Assembly: GCA_021733645.1 (NCBI GenBank)
Contig: JAHREJ010000001.1
Span: 1-64,000, forward strand
Direction: 5' to 3'
Source: Bacillus subtilis subsp. subtilis
GTDB lineage: Bacteria; Pseudomonadota; Gammaproteobacteria; Xanthomonadales; Xanthomonadaceae
DNA: 64,000 bases
The notes under the pieces are model-generated. The model was not told where the DNA came from and searched no databases. It saw only the letters and a program-made list of their open reading frames with translations. The position numbers and the translations under genes are program-made. Below are positions 9,233 to 18,302 of this stretch, piece after piece (position 1 is the stretch's first letter; each line of letters starts with the position of its first letter).

Positions 9233-9955
9233 ATGAGCATGGGCAAACGTCTGGCCGCCGAGTTCCTCGGCACGTTCTGGTTGGTGTTGGGTGGCTGCGG
9301 CAGCGCGGTGCTGGCAGCCAAGTTCGGCGGTGACGGCAATCCACTGGGGATCGGCTTTGTTGGCGTCGCCCTGGCGTTCGGCTTGACCGTGCTTACCGGT
9401 GCCTATGCATTCGGACATGTGTCCGGCGCGCACTTCAACCCGGCCGTCAGCCTGGGCCTGTGGGCCGGCGGGCGCTTCCCCGCACGCGACCTGCTGCCCT
9501 ACATCGTGGCCCAGGTGCTGGGCGGGGTGCTGGCCGGCTTCATCCTGTTGCAGATCGCCTCGGGCGCGCCCGGTTTCGCCATTGATGGCAGCCAGGCCGG
9601 CGCGTTTGCCAGCAATGGCTACGGCACGTTGTCGCCCGGCGGCTACAGCGTTGCGGCCGCGTTCCTGTGCGAAGTAGTGCTCACCGCCTTCTTCCTGGTG
9701 GTGATCATGGGCTCCACCCACGGCAAGGCACCCGCCGGCTTTGCGCCCATCGCCATTGGCCTGGCCCTGACCCTGATCCACCTGATCAGCATTCCGGTGA
9801 CCAACACGTCGGTGAACCCGGCCCGTTCCACCGCCGTGGCGGTGTTCGCCGGCAGTGGCGCACTCAGCCAGTTGTGGCTGTTCTGGCTGGCCCCGTTGCT
9901 GGGCGGCCTGATCGGCGGCGTCGCCTACAAGTGGATCGGGGCTGAACCGCGCTGA
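9233..9955 (+). CDS. aqpZ: Aquaporin Z
   Basis: Inner-membrane water channel of 240 residues with six hydrophobic segments. The two NPA half-helices are at residues 69-71 (HFNPAV) and 195-197 (SVNPAR). The selectivity-filter residues fit a strict water channel: Phe49, His183, Thr192 and Arg198, with the AqpZ spacing of 9 and 15 residues between His, Thr and Arg. GGAG lies upstream of the ATG. It is 103 bp downstream of the first pirin and could share its transcript. Confidence 0.95.
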   Translation: MSMGKRLAAEFLGTFWLVLGGCGSAVLAAKFGGDGNPLGIGFVGVALAFGLTVLTGAYAFGHVSGAHFNPAVSLGLWAGGRFPARDLLPYIVAQVLGGVLAGFILLQIASGAPGFAIDGSQAGAFASNGYGTLSPGGYSVAAAFLCEVVLTAFFLVVIMGSTHGKAPAGFAPIAIGLALTLIHLISIPVTNTSVNPARSTAVAVFAGSGALSQLWLFWLAPLLGGLIGGVAYKWIGAEPR

Positions 9956-10186
9956 CCACGCCGGGCCGGACGCCGCAACGATGTCCGGCCCGTTCAGTCT
10001 CCCTTGAAACGGTTATTTGTAGATCCAGTCACATTCCGTTAAGGTCGGAATCACCACGTCGTCACCCTGACGGGCGGGGTTTTTCCGGGACGCGCATGGG
10101 GAATGCGCACCGTCGGCCGGGGTTGTCTGCGGCCCCCGGAACCTCCTGCCAGGCCAGGCGTGGCCATTCCGATCCTGGGGGAAGCC

Positions 10187-10648
10187 ATGAACATCCTGCG
10201 CGCTGCCGTGTGCCTGAGCCTGTTGTTGTCCGCTGCGGCCGTTTCGGCCCAGTCTTCCACCGTGTGTCCTTCCCTCCCCGCCAGCAGCGGCCTGCAATGG
10301 CAGGCGCAGGCGCAGGCCGATTTCATCCTGTGCAAAGCCAGCACCAGCGATGGCCGCGAGGTGCTCAGCCTGATGCTCAGTGCGCGCGATCCGAACCTGC
10401 CACTGACCCGTCCGCTGCGCCAGGAAAAAGGCCTGTTCGCCGGCGAATCGCTGTACTGGTACCAGCCCGACCTGGGCGGCCAGCAGCCGCCGGGGTATGA
10501 GAACCGACGCATCACCGTGGTCAAGTTCGACAAGAACCGCTATGCACAGATTGCGCTGTACGCCGGCGATGCGCAGGAACTGGGGTCGCTGCAGTCGCTG
10601 ACGCAGGGCATGAATCTGACGCCGACCGCGGTCGCCGCAGGGCGCTGA
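10187..10648 (+). CDS. Small secreted protein of unknown function
   Basis: I do not recognise this 153-residue protein. The ATG at 10187 begins a clear Sec signal peptide (MNILRAAVCLSLLLSAAAVSAQ) with cleavage expected after VSA. It also has a GGGG-A ribosome-binding site, which is why I reject an upstream in-frame start at 10103. The mature part (about 131 residues) has two cysteines, near CPSL and ILCKAS, that could form a disulfide. The body looks like a small beta-rich periplasmic domain. It lies 231 bp after aqpZ and ends 116 bp before the convergent second pirin gene. Confidence 0.75.
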   Translation: MNILRAAVCLSLLLSAAAVSAQSSTVCPSLPASSGLQWQAQAQADFILCKASTSDGREVLSLMLSARDPNLPLTRPLRQEKGLFAGESLYWYQPDLGGQQPPGYENRRITVVKFDKNRYAQIALYAGDAQELGSLQSLTQGMNLTPTAVAAGR

Positions 10649-10694
10649 GGAAGGCCGCGGCGGTGCACGGCACGTATCCCGGGCGCACAGGGAA

Positions 10695-10760
10695 TGCCGG
10701 CCAACGGCCGGCACGCTCCCGCCGCTCGGGCCACATGGGGTTGCCGGCCAGCGGCCGGCA
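10695..10760. repeat. Pair of SMAG-type REP palindromes
   Basis: Two near-identical palindromes, TGCCGGCCAACGGCCGGCA (10695-10713) and TGCCGGCCAGCGGCCGGCA (10742-10760), lie 28 bp apart between convergent genes. They match the stem of the SMAG elements of Stenotrophomonas. The second ends four bases from the TAG stop of the pirin gene. Confidence 0.8.
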
Positions 10761-10764
10761 CTCC

Positions 10765-11616
10765 CTAGAAGCGGCCTTCCTGGAAATCCACGAAAGCCTG
10801 CATCAGCTCCTGCTTGGTGTTCATCACGAACGGGCCGTGGCGCATCACCGGCTCACGCAGCGGTCGACCCGCCACCAGGATCAACCGCGCGCCGTCGCTA
10901 CCGGCCTGCAACTGCAGCAGTTCGCCACCGCCCAGCACCGCCAGTTCCTGGCGCGCCACCGGGCGTGCGTCTTCGCCCTGCCCCACCGCCAGCCCGCCTT
11001 CAAACACGTAGGCGAAGGCATTGTGGCCATCGGGCAGCACGTACTGCCACGCCGTGTCCGCGGCAAGGGTGATGTCCAGGTAGACCGGATCGGTGGCGGG
11101 CTGCACGATCGGGCCGGTTACCGCATCCACCTGCCCGGCAATCACCTTCACCTGCACGCCGTCGGCCGGCGTGGCCACGGGGATGCGCTCAGGGGCGAAT
11201 TCCTGGTACTTCGGGTCGGTCATCTTGTCGCGTGCCGGCAGGTTCACCCACAGCTGGAAACCGCGCATCTGGCCCGATTCCTGCTCGGGCATTTCCGAAT
11301 GCACCAGCCCGCGCCCGGCGGTCATCCACTGCACGCTGCCCGGGGTGAGCAGGCCTTCGTTGCCGTGGTTGTCCTTGTGCCGCATGCGCCCGTCGAGCAT
11401 GTAGGTGACGGTTTCAAAGCCGCGGTGCGGGTGGCTGGGGAAGCCGGCGATGTAGTCCTCGGCACGGTCGGTGCCGAATTCATCCAGCAGCAGGAACGGG
11501 TCCAGGTCCGGCAGCGAGGGGCCGCCGATCACCCGGGTCAGGCGCACGCCGGCGCCATCGGAGGTGGCCATGCCACGGATGGTGCGCTGCACGCGCACCG
11601 GGGTTGGGCTGCTCAT
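10765..11616 (-). CDS. Pirin family protein (second of two)
   Basis: Pirin of 283 residues with an intact metal site: His62 and His64 (SHPHRGFETV), His106 and Glu108 (LVHSEMP). It is only distantly similar to the pirin at 8266 and is not a recent duplicate. The chosen start is the ATG at 11616 (MSSPTPVRVQRT); the frame is open further upstream but encodes an Arg/Gly-rich stretch with no family match. It is divergent from cstA, with a 250-bp shared upstream region. The stop is a TAG immediately beside a SMAG palindrome. Confidence 0.92.
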   Translation of the reverse strand: MSSPTPVRVQRTIRGMATSDGAGVRLTRVIGGPSLPDLDPFLLLDEFGTDRAEDYIAGFPSHPHRGFETVTYMLDGRMRHKDNHGNEGLLTPGSVQWMTAGRGLVHSEMPEQESGQMRGFQLWVNLPARDKMTDPKYQEFAPERIPVATPADGVQVKVIAGQVDAVTGPIVQPATDPVYLDITLAADTAWQYVLPDGHNAFAYVFEGGLAVGQGEDARPVARQELAVLGGGELLQLQAGSDGARLILVAGRPLREPVMRHGPFVMNTKQELMQAFVDFQEGRF

Positions 11617-11866
11617 CACGACTCCAGCAAGAGGAAACCAGCCAACAAGATGGGCGCGACCTGGCCGGCGGCCAATTGCCACGCCCGCAACCGATTGTTC
11701 CAGCGGTGACGTTCGCGCACCGTGCAGGCCGGTGGCATGGCCGCACCGCTGCGCGGCCAACGTTGCGACCTACGACCAAAGTACTAGCGCCAAGCACCTG
11801 CGTTTGCATTGACCCGCTCGATGCCAAGGCGGACTCTTACGACGATCTCCAGGGAGACGCAATCTC

Positions 11867-13948
11867 ATGAAAGGTTTTTCCAAGCTCGGCTGGGCGGCGC
11901 TCGCGCTGCTCGGCGCGTTCTGTCTGGGCGTGGTCGCACTGCGCCGTGGCGAACAGATCAACGCGTTGTGGATCGTCGTCGCCGCGGTGTCGATCTACCT
12001 GATCGCCTACCGCTTCTACAGCCTGTTCATCGCCGACAAGGTGATGCAGCTTGACCCCACCCGGGCCACCCCGGCGGTGCTCAACAACGATGGTCTGGAC
12101 TACGTTCCGACCAACAAACACGTGCTGTTTGGCCACCACTTCGCCGCGATCGCCGGCGCTGGTCCGCTGGTGGGCCCGGTGCTGGCCGCACAGATGGGCT
12201 ACCTGCCCGGCCTGTTGTGGCTGGTGGTCGGCGTGGTGCTGGCCGGCGCGGTGCAGGACTTCATGGTGCTGTTCATTTCCAGCCGCCGCAACGGGCGTTC
12301 GCTGGGTGACCTGGTGCGCGAGGAGATGGGCCAGGTGCCTGGCACCATCGCGCTGTTCGGCGCATTCCTGATCATGATCATCATCCTGGCGGTGCTGGCG
12401 ATGGTGGTGGTCAAGGCGCTGGCCGAAAGCCCGTGGGGCATGTTCACGGTGATCGCCACAATGCCCATCGCGATCCTGATGGGCGTGTACATGCGTTACA
12501 TCCGCCCTGGCAAGATCGGGGAAATCTCGGTGGTTGGCCTGTTCCTGCTGCTGGCGGCGATCTGGTACGGCGGCAAGGTGGCCGCCGATCCGGTGTGGGG
12601 CCCGGCCTTCACCTTCACCGGCGTGCAGATCACCTGGATGCTGATCGGCTATGGTTTCGTGGCCTCGGTGCTGCCGGTGTGGCTGCTGCTGGCACCGCGC
12701 GACTACCTGTCCACCTTCCTGAAAATCGGCACCATCGTGGCGCTGGCCATCGGCATCCTGATCGTCATGCCGGAGCTGAAAATGCCGGCACTGACCCAGT
12801 TCGCCGCCAGTGGCGACGGCCCGGTCTGGAAGGGGGGGATGTTCCCGTTCCTGTTCATCACCATCGCCTGCGGCGCGGTGTCTGGTTTCCATGCGCTGAT
12901 CGCCTCGGGCACCACCCCCAAGCTGCTGGCCAATGAGCGCCACATGCGCTACATCGGCTACGGCGGCATGCTGATGGAATCGTTCGTGGCGGTGATGGCG
13001 CTGGTGGCAGCCTCGATCATCGACCCGGGCATCTACTTCGCCATGAACAGCCCGGCGGCGGTGATCGGTGCCGATGCGGTGTCGGCGGCACACTACATCT
13101 CCACCACCTGGGGCTTTGCCATTACCCCCGAGCAGCTGGAAGCCACCGCGCTGGCCATCGGCGAGCCGACCATCCTGCACCGTGCCGGCGGCGCCCCGAC
13201 ACTGGCGGTGGGTATCGCGCAGATCCTGCACCAGGCAATCCCGAGTGGCAGCAACGCGATGATGGCGTTCTGGTACCACTTCGCGATCCTGTTCGAAGCA
13301 CTGTTCATCCTGACCGCGGTCGATGCCGGTACCCGTGCCGGTCGCTTCATGCTGCAGGACCTGCTGGGCAACTTCATCCCGGCGCTGAAGAAGACCGAGT
13401 CGTGGACGGCCAACATCATCGCCACCGCCGGCTGCGTGGCGCTGTGGGGCTACCTGCTGTACACCGGCGTCAAGGATCCCTTCGGTGGCATCCAGACCCT
13501 GTGGCCGCTGTTTGGCATTTCCAACCAGATGCTGGCCGGCATTGCACTGATGCTGGGCACGGTGGTGCTGTTCAAGATGAAGCGCGAGCGCTTTGCCTGG
13601 GTGACCGGGGTGCCGGCGGTGTGGCTGCTGATCTGCACCACCTACGCCGGGCTGATCAAGATCTTCGACAAGAACCCGGCCCAGGGCTTCCTGGCCCAGG
13701 CGCACAAGTTCCAGGATGCGATCGCCACCGGCACCATCACCGCGCCGGCCAAGAGCCTGGAGCAGATGCAGCAGATCGTGGTCAACGCCTACGTCAATAC
13801 CAGCCTGACCGTGCTGTTCCTGTTCGTGGTGTTCTCGATCCTGTTCTATGCGATCAAGACCATCGTGCAGGCCAAGCGCAACCCGCAGCGCAGTGACAAG
13901 GAAACCCCGTACGTGGCCCTGCAGCCGCACCAGATGGCGGACCTGTAA
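11867..13948 (+). CDS. cstA: Carbon starvation protein CstA, pyruvate/peptide transporter
   Basis: Large inner-membrane transporter, 693 residues, with about 16-18 membrane segments. The CstA signature is clear ([16 protein letters not shown], then [19 protein letters not shown], and later [13 protein letters not shown]). In E. coli CstA imports peptides and its paralogue BtsT imports pyruvate; which substrate applies here cannot be read from the sequence. GGGAGA precedes the ATG. The stop overlaps the next start by one base (TAATG), so it is translationally coupled to the YbdD-family partner. Confidence 0.94.
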   Translation: MKGFSKLGWAALALLGAFCLGVVALRRGEQINALWIVVAAVSIYLIAYRFYSLFIADKVMQLDPTRATPAVLNNDGLDYVPTNKHVLFGHHFAAIAGAGPLVGPVLAAQMGYLPGLLWLVVGVVLAGAVQDFMVLFISSRRNGRSLGDLVREEMGQVPGTIALFGAFLIMIIILAVLAMVVVKALAESPWGMFTVIATMPIAILMGVYMRYIRPGKIGEISVVGLFLLLAAIWYGGKVAADPVWGPAFTFTGVQITWMLIGYGFVASVLPVWLLLAPRDYLSTFLKIGTIVALAIGILIVMPELKMPALTQFAASGDGPVWKGGMFPFLFITIACGAVSGFHALIASGTTPKLLANERHMRYIGYGGMLMESFVAVMALVAASIIDPGIYFAMNSPAAVIGADAVSAAHYISTTWGFAITPEQLEATALAIGEPTILHRAGGAPTLAVGIAQILHQAIPSGSNAMMAFWYHFAILFEALFILTAVDAGTRAGRFMLQDLLGNFIPALKKTESWTANIIATAGCVALWGYLLYTGVKDPFGGIQTLWPLFGISNQMLAGIALMLGTVVLFKMKRERFAWVTGVPAVWLLICTTYAGLIKIFDKNPAQGFLAQAHKFQDAIATGTITAPAKSLEQMQQIVVNAYVNTSLTVLFLFVVFSILFYAIKTIVQAKRNPQRSDKETPYVALQPHQMADL

Positions 13949-14172
13949 TGGGTACCGAACTGGTTCCGGCCGGTCAGTACCAGGCGCACCGCCGGTTGTG
14001 GCGGCGCCTGGTGCAGACCGCGCGTCTGTGCTGCGGCATTCCCGACTACGACAACTACGTGCGCCACGTGCTGGAAAACCATCCCGACCGCGTGCCGATG
14101 GACTACAAAACCTTCTTCCGCGAGCGCCAGGAGGCGCGTTACGGAGGCAGGAACGGGGGCCGTTGCTGCTGA
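13948..14172 (+). CDS. YbdD/YjiX family small protein (DUF466)
   Basis: Short basic protein of 74 residues that accompanies CstA/BtsT transporters and is required for their activity in E. coli. The family core is visible: [18 protein letters not shown] followed by [18 protein letters not shown]. It ends in GGRCC. Its start overlaps the cstA stop, and a strong intrinsic terminator follows 24 bases after the stop, so the two genes form one operon. Confidence 0.92.
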   Translation: MGTELVPAGQYQAHRRLWRRLVQTARLCCGIPDYDNYVRHVLENHPDRVPMDYKTFFRERQEARYGGRNGGRCC

Positions 14173-14196
14173 GCGGGGAAGACCACTGAAACAGAA

Positions 14197-14225
14197 ACGG
14201 CGGCGCGAAAGCGCCGCCGTTTTTT
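14197..14225 (+). terminator. Intrinsic terminator of cstA-ybdD
   Basis: A 10-bp perfect stem (ACGGCGGCGC, tetraloop GAAA) is followed directly by six T residues. It ends the operon before the LSE1 elements. Confidence 0.92.
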
Positions 14226-14284
14226 CAGGTTCTTCGCCCCTGTGCGGGGCAAGCAGAAACGTGCCTTGACGCTTTCCAGGCGCA

Positions 14285-14418
14285 GCCGTTGGTGGGTCGG
14301 GCGCTGGGCCCCCATGCCCTTGGAGGCGAAGTAAAGGAGGAGGGGGCGGCCGCAGGCCGACGCCGGAGGACATTCGCCGGAAAGGGCATGGGGGCCCAGC
14401 GCCCGACCCACCAACGGC
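14285..14418 (+). repeat. LSE1 hairpin element, copy 1 (37-bp perfect arms)
   Basis: Left arm 14285-14321 and right arm 14382-14418 are exact reverse complements over 37 bp. The 60-base loop contains GCGAAGTAAAGGAGGAGG, a smaller GC-rich hairpin, and GGACATTCGCC, whose end pairs with the loop start (GGCGAA/TTCGCC). The core is shared with the copies at 14459, 25200, 25515 and 39569, but the arms of this copy differ from theirs. It belongs to a second subtype, with ATTCGCC in place of ATTTGC. LSE1 is my working label. Confidence 0.85.
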
Positions 14419-14458
14419 CTTCAAGGAAGTCCGGCTTCCCGCCCGTACCGAAAGCCGA

Positions 14459-14557
14459 GCCCCGTAGCCGCCGGTAGGCCCTTGGGCAAAGTAAAGGAGG
14501 CGGCCGCCACGCGGCCGGGGGACATTTGCGCCAGGGGCCTACCGGCGGCTACGGGGC
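14459..14557 (+). repeat. LSE1 hairpin element, copy 2
   Basis: Arms 14459-14485 and 14531-14557 (27 bp, one mismatch) enclose a 45-base loop that differs at one position from the loop of copy 3 at 25227-25271. The right flank continues with CCTCACGCTCGC and about 130 further bases that resemble, in reverse complement, the left flank of copy 3, ending in GGGAGAAGAACC at 14684-14695. Confidence 0.85.
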
Positions 14558-14799
14558 CCTCACGCTCGCCACCGGCCCAACCGGAGACGCCAGCCGATCC
14601 AAACGGCACCTGCACACACGGCCACCTGCGTAGGGTCGTGCTCACTCTGCGACGGCCCTTGTAACAGGACGCTCCCTTCAAAGGGGAGAAGAACCTTTTT
14701 TCATGTCCGCGTCAGCGCAGCCGGGCCACGATCGTTGCTCGTGGATGCGTGGTGGACGCGATCCGGACATCGCCGGAACGCGCGGCATCACCACCCTGC
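14558..14799. other. Non-coding tail between LSE1 copy 2 and the DUF819 gene
   Basis: No gene is seen. Bases 14558-14695 are the tail shared with copy 3 (reverse complement of about 25075-25199). Bases 14696-14799 hold a T-run next to that tail and otherwise unremarkable sequence leading to the convergent DUF819 stop. Confidence 0.55.
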
Positions 14800-16050
14800 T
14801 CAGGCGCCGGCCATCCATTTCAGGATCAGGCCAGTGACGTAGGCCAATCCGGTACCGGTGGCATAGCCGACCGTGCCCAGCAGCACGCCGACCGGGGCCA
14901 GGCTGGGATGGAAGGCGGCGGCCACCACCGGTGCCGAGGCGGCCGCGCCGATATTGCCCTGCGAGCCGATCGCGAAGAAGAACAACGGCGCGCGCAGCAG
15001 CTTGGCGGCAATCCACAGCACCAGGATGTGGGTGAGCATCCAGATCGCGCCGAGTGCGAACAGCCACGGGCGGTCCAGCAGCGACAGCAGGTCCATCTGC
15101 ATGCCGATACAGGCGATCAGGAAATACAGGAACACCGTGCCCAGGCGCGAGGCACCGGCCGATTCGAGACGGCGCGCGCGGGTGAAGCTCAGGCCCAGGC
15201 CGAGCGCGGTGGACAGCAGCACCACCCAGACAAAGGCGCTGTCCAGGCTGAACTGGCTGGCCCAGCTGACGTTGGCCTTGAACCAGCCACTCAGCGGCAC
15301 GGCAATGGCATGCGCCAGCCCCACCCCGCCCAGGGCCACGCCAACGATCACCATCAGGTCGGTCAGCGTGGGAATGCGCGCGTTCTGCGCCTCGTAAGCC
15401 GAGATCCGCGCCTTCATCTCGTCGATGGCGCGGGTATCGGCACCGTTGCGGGTGTCGATCTGCTGGGCGCGGTTGGCCAGGAACAGCAGCACGGCCATCC
15501 ACAGGCTGGCACAGGCCACGTCGACCACGGCGAACTGACCGAAGGTGGTGGCGTCGGTGCCGAAGACTTCGCGCATCGCCACCATGTTGGCGCCGCCACC
15601 GATCCAGCTGCCGGCCAAGGCGGCCATGCCCTTCCAGGTGTCGCCGGCCACGGTGGCCGGGTGGATCCAGGACATCGCCTGGAAGGACACGATCGCCCCG
15701 AGGATGATCCCCAGCGTACCGGCGCAGAACATCACCAGCAGTTTGGGACCCAGCTTGAGGATGCCCTTGAGGTCGATCGACAGGGTCAGCAGCACCAGCG
15801 CGGCGGGCAGCAGCACGTCGCGGGCGATCGGGTTGTACAGCGAGGTGTTGTGCCCGTCGATGATGCCGGCGGTGTTGTAGATGGCCGGAATGAAGTAGCA
15901 CAGCAGCAGTGCCGGCACCCAGGCGAAGATCTTCTTCAGCAGCGGGGTCGGGCCGCTGGCGGCCCAGAAAATCACCGCGAGGGTGGCGGCGATCAGGCCG
16001 AGCCCGACGATGTCATTGGTGATCAGGGGAACACTGGTTTCGGTCGGCAT
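14800..16050 (-). CDS. DUF819 family membrane protein (YjcL-like)
   Basis: Polytopic inner-membrane protein of 416 residues with about ten to twelve hydrophobic segments, belonging to the DUF819/YjcL family of putative transporters of unknown substrate. Family features are the repeated glycine-rich segments LAGSWIGGGANMVAMRE and IGSQGNIGAAASAPVVAAAF, which look like paired re-entrant motifs as in keto-acid or sodium symporters. I use the ATG at 16050 (MPTETSVPL) rather than an upstream Arg/Phe-rich extension. It converges on cstA-ybdD across two LSE1 elements. Confidence 0.85.
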   Translation of the reverse strand: MPTETSVPLITNDIVGLGLIAATLAVIFWAASGPTPLLKKIFAWVPALLLCYFIPAIYNTAGIIDGHNTSLYNPIARDVLLPAALVLLTLSIDLKGILKLGPKLLVMFCAGTLGIILGAIVSFQAMSWIHPATVAGDTWKGMAALAGSWIGGGANMVAMREVFGTDATTFGQFAVVDVACASLWMAVLLFLANRAQQIDTRNGADTRAIDEMKARISAYEAQNARIPTLTDLMVIVGVALGGVGLAHAIAVPLSGWFKANVSWASQFSLDSAFVWVVLLSTALGLGLSFTRARRLESAGASRLGTVFLYFLIACIGMQMDLLSLLDRPWLFALGAIWMLTHILVLWIAAKLLRAPLFFFAIGSQGNIGAAASAPVVAAAFHPSLAPVGVLLGTVGYATGTGLAYVTGLILKWMAGA

Positions 16051-16069
16051 CACGCCATCCTCTGTCGAT

Positions 16070-16106
16070 CGAAGAAAAAAAAAGCGCCGCATGAAGCGAC
16101 GCCTTT
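16070..16106 (-). terminator. Intrinsic terminator of the sensor kinase gene
   Basis: On the minus strand AGGCGTCGC, loop TTCAT and GCGGCGCTT form a 9-bp stem with two G-U pairs, followed by a run of about ten T residues. It sits 59 bases downstream of the kinase stop and before the DUF819 start. Confidence 0.75.
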
Positions 16107-16163
16107 CCAGAGGTTAACATCATCTTCACGCTGCGCCACCCTGCAGCGCAGCGCGCGGGCCGC

Positions 16164-17474
16164 TCAGACCCGCGATGCGTGCATGTTGTCCGGACGCGAT
16201 GCGCCCAGATCCAGGATCACCCGCGTGCCGCGTGGTTGGCACGGTTCGATCTGCAACGCCCAGCCCAGGTGCTCGCACAGCTTGGCGATCAGTTCCAGCC
16301 CGATGCCGCTCTGCTCGTTGCGGTGCCCACGGGCAAGGCGCGCATACACCGCGGCGATTTCCTCCGGGCTCATGCCATGCCCGGGGTCCTGCAGGGTCAC
16401 CACGGCCTCGGGCGACACGTCGATATGGATGGTGCCGCGCCCACTGTTTTCGATGGCATTGCGCAACAGGTTGCCGATCGCGGCCTGCACCACCGCCGGC
16501 GGGGCGACGATATCGACCCGGGCCAGGCGATCCAGCACGATGCGCAGGTCTTTGTCGCCCATCAGGTAGCGGTGGTCTTCGATGATGTCCGGCACCAGCT
16601 CGTCCAGCGCGATGCGTTCACCCAGCGCCACCAGCCGCGCCGGCTCGCGGGCCAGCACCAGCAGCAGCTGGATCAGCTGTTCCACGCCCTGCGCGGTGCG
16701 GTGCACGCGCTGCATCTGCTGGCGCGCGCGCTCGGGCAGGCCCGGTTGTTCCAGCGCCAGCTCGGCCGCGCCGGTGATCACCGCGATGGGCGTGCGCAGT
16801 TCATGGCTGGCGGTGCTGACGAACACCCGCTCACGTTCCACGAACTGTTCATTGCGGGCCAGGTAGTCGTTGACCGCATCGGCAATCACATACAGCTCGG
16901 AGCTGCCGCGCGGATCGACCTGCACACGCTGCCCCGGCGCGCCGGGCTTGAGCCCGTCGATGCGCTGGGCCAACGAACGCAGCGGGCGGACCAGCCGGCC
17001 CACGCCGAAGGAGGCCATCAGCACGGTCACCACGATCATCACCACGCCGGCCAGCATCACCCAGCGCGTGGCGAATTCTTCCAGCTCGTGGAAGTCGTTG
17101 ATGTCCAGCGCCAGCGCCAGCCTTCCCAGCTGCTCGGTATCGCGCACCATAACCGCGCTGGAGCGGCCGTCGATCAATACCCCGTCGTGCAGGCCCGGAT
17201 GCAGCGTGCGCAGGATAGGCGGCACGCTGGGGCGCGCGTCGATGGTGTACAGGCGCAGGGTGTCTGAATCCTGCCAACGGTAGTGCGGCTCGTGTTCGAT
17301 GTGGTTGACGATGCTGTCCAGTTCGGAGTTCAGCAGCGCGCGCCAGGCCGAATGTTCGGCGTGCTCGTGCACGTAGTTGCCCACGCTGAACACCGCCAGC
17401 GAGATCAGCGCCAGGTAGCCCAGCAACCACCACACCAGGCGCCGGTGCAGGGGCGCGGCTTCACGCCGCTTCAC
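16164..17474 (-). CDS. Sensor histidine kinase, ColS/PmrB-like
   Basis: Membrane histidine kinase of 436 residues. Membrane segments lie at about 13-31 and 138-157, flanking a periplasmic domain of roughly 105 residues. The HAMP-like linker is followed by the H-box with His224 (STASHELRTPI) and an ATP-binding domain (LLRNAIENS, DPGHGMS, GIGLELIAKL). The periplasmic domain ends in HELEEF, an ExxE pattern (Glu130/Glu133) like the metal-sensing site of Pseudomonas ColS, and has another acidic/His cluster near HEHAEH. It overlaps the response-regulator gene by four bases. Divergence from ArnT-like, PAP2 and EptA genes suggests it controls lipid A or envelope modification. Confidence 0.9.
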   Translation of the reverse strand: MKRREAAPLHRRLVWWLLGYLALISLAVFSVGNYVHEHAEHSAWRALLNSELDSIVNHIEHEPHYRWQDSDTLRLYTIDARPSVPPILRTLHPGLHDGVLIDGRSSAVMVRDTEQLGRLALALDINDFHELEEFATRWVMLAGVVMIVVTVLMASFGVGRLVRPLRSLAQRIDGLKPGAPGQRVQVDPRGSSELYVIADAVNDYLARNEQFVERERVFVSTASHELRTPIAVITGAAELALEQPGLPERARQQMQRVHRTAQGVEQLIQLLLVLAREPARLVALGERIALDELVPDIIEDHRYLMGDKDLRIVLDRLARVDIVAPPAVVQAAIGNLLRNAIENSGRGTIHIDVSPEAVVTLQDPGHGMSPEEIAAVYARLARGHRNEQSGIGLELIAKLCEHLGWALQIEPCQPRGTRVILDLGASRPDNMHASRV

Positions 17475-18172
17475 GCGGTTTCATCGATGGCATCGGCAGC
17501 AGGAATGCCCAGTCGATAGCCCACCCGCGGCAAGGTGTGGATGAGTTTCTGCGGGAACGGACCGTCCACGCTGCGGCGCAGTTCGTACACGTGCGAACGC
17601 AGCAGGTCGCCGTCCGGCGGCTCATCGCCCCACAGCGCGAACTCCAGCTGCTGGCGGGTAACCGCTCCCGGGCTGGCGCGCATCAGTACTTCCAGCAGCT
17701 TGCGGCACGCCGGGTACAGGTGCAGCGTCTGGCCGTCGCGTTGCGCCTCCAGGGTGGCCAGATCCAGCTTGAGGTTGCCCACCTGCAGCACCTTGCGCGG
17801 GTTGCGCCCGTGCGCGCGCACCATCAGGGCTTCCAGGCGTACTTCCAGCTCGGGCAGTGCGAAGGGCTTGGTCAGGTAGTCATCGGCGCCGGCGCGGAAG
17901 CCGGCGATCTTGTCGGGCAGTTCATCGCGTGCGGTCAACATGATCACCGGCACTTCCGAGCCATGCTCGGCGCGCAGCCGGCGCAGCACCTCCGGGCCTT
18001 CCATGCGTGGCAGCATCCAGTCCAGGATCAAGGCGTCATAGGCATGGCTGGCGGCCAGGTGCAGGCCGGTTACGCCGTCGGGCGCCACATCCAGAACATG
18101 CCCGCGCGACTCGAAATAGTCGAACAGGTTGGCGACCAGCTGGCGGTTGTCTTCAATGACCAGGAGCCGCAT
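17471..18172 (-). CDS. OmpR-family response regulator, ColR/PmrA-like
   Basis: DNA-binding response regulator of 233 residues and partner of the overlapping kinase gene. The receiver domain has the acidic pocket near Glu7/Asp8 (VIEDN), phosphoacceptor Asp51 (LILDWMLP) and the conserved Lys in YLTKPFALPE. A winged-helix domain follows (from about residue 125, ending PFPQKLIHTLPRVGYRLG). The stop codon overlaps the kinase start in an ATGA arrangement. The gene begins 130 bp from the start chosen for the divergent glycosyltransferase, so both promoters share a short region. Confidence 0.93.
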   Translation of the reverse strand: MRLLVIEDNRQLVANLFDYFESRGHVLDVAPDGVTGLHLAASHAYDALILDWMLPRMEGPEVLRRLRAEHGSEVPVIMLTARDELPDKIAGFRAGADDYLTKPFALPELEVRLEALMVRAHGRNPRKVLQVGNLKLDLATLEAQRDGQTLHLYPACRKLLEVLMRASPGAVTRQQLEFALWGDEPPDGDLLRSHVYELRRSVDGPFPQKLIHTLPRVGYRLGIPAADAIDETA

Positions 18173-18302
18173 GGCAGACTCTCGTGAATGGATCGGCGCA
18201 TGGTAGCCCGATCCATGTCGGAATCCGGTCGCAATGGCACCGTTTCGACGCTTTTCCTACGCTGTCGGGGAGACAGTAATTGTTTTGCCGAGGGAGCCGG
18301 AC

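Noticed and set aside
8266-11616. The two pirins as a recent tandem duplication
   Set aside because: They share only the metal-binding pattern and fold motifs, lie on opposite strands, and differ throughout.
14285-14557. LSE1 elements as simple intrinsic terminators
   Set aside because: There is no T-run after the stems, a true terminator precedes the elements at each locus, and arms of 26-56 bp are far longer than terminators need.
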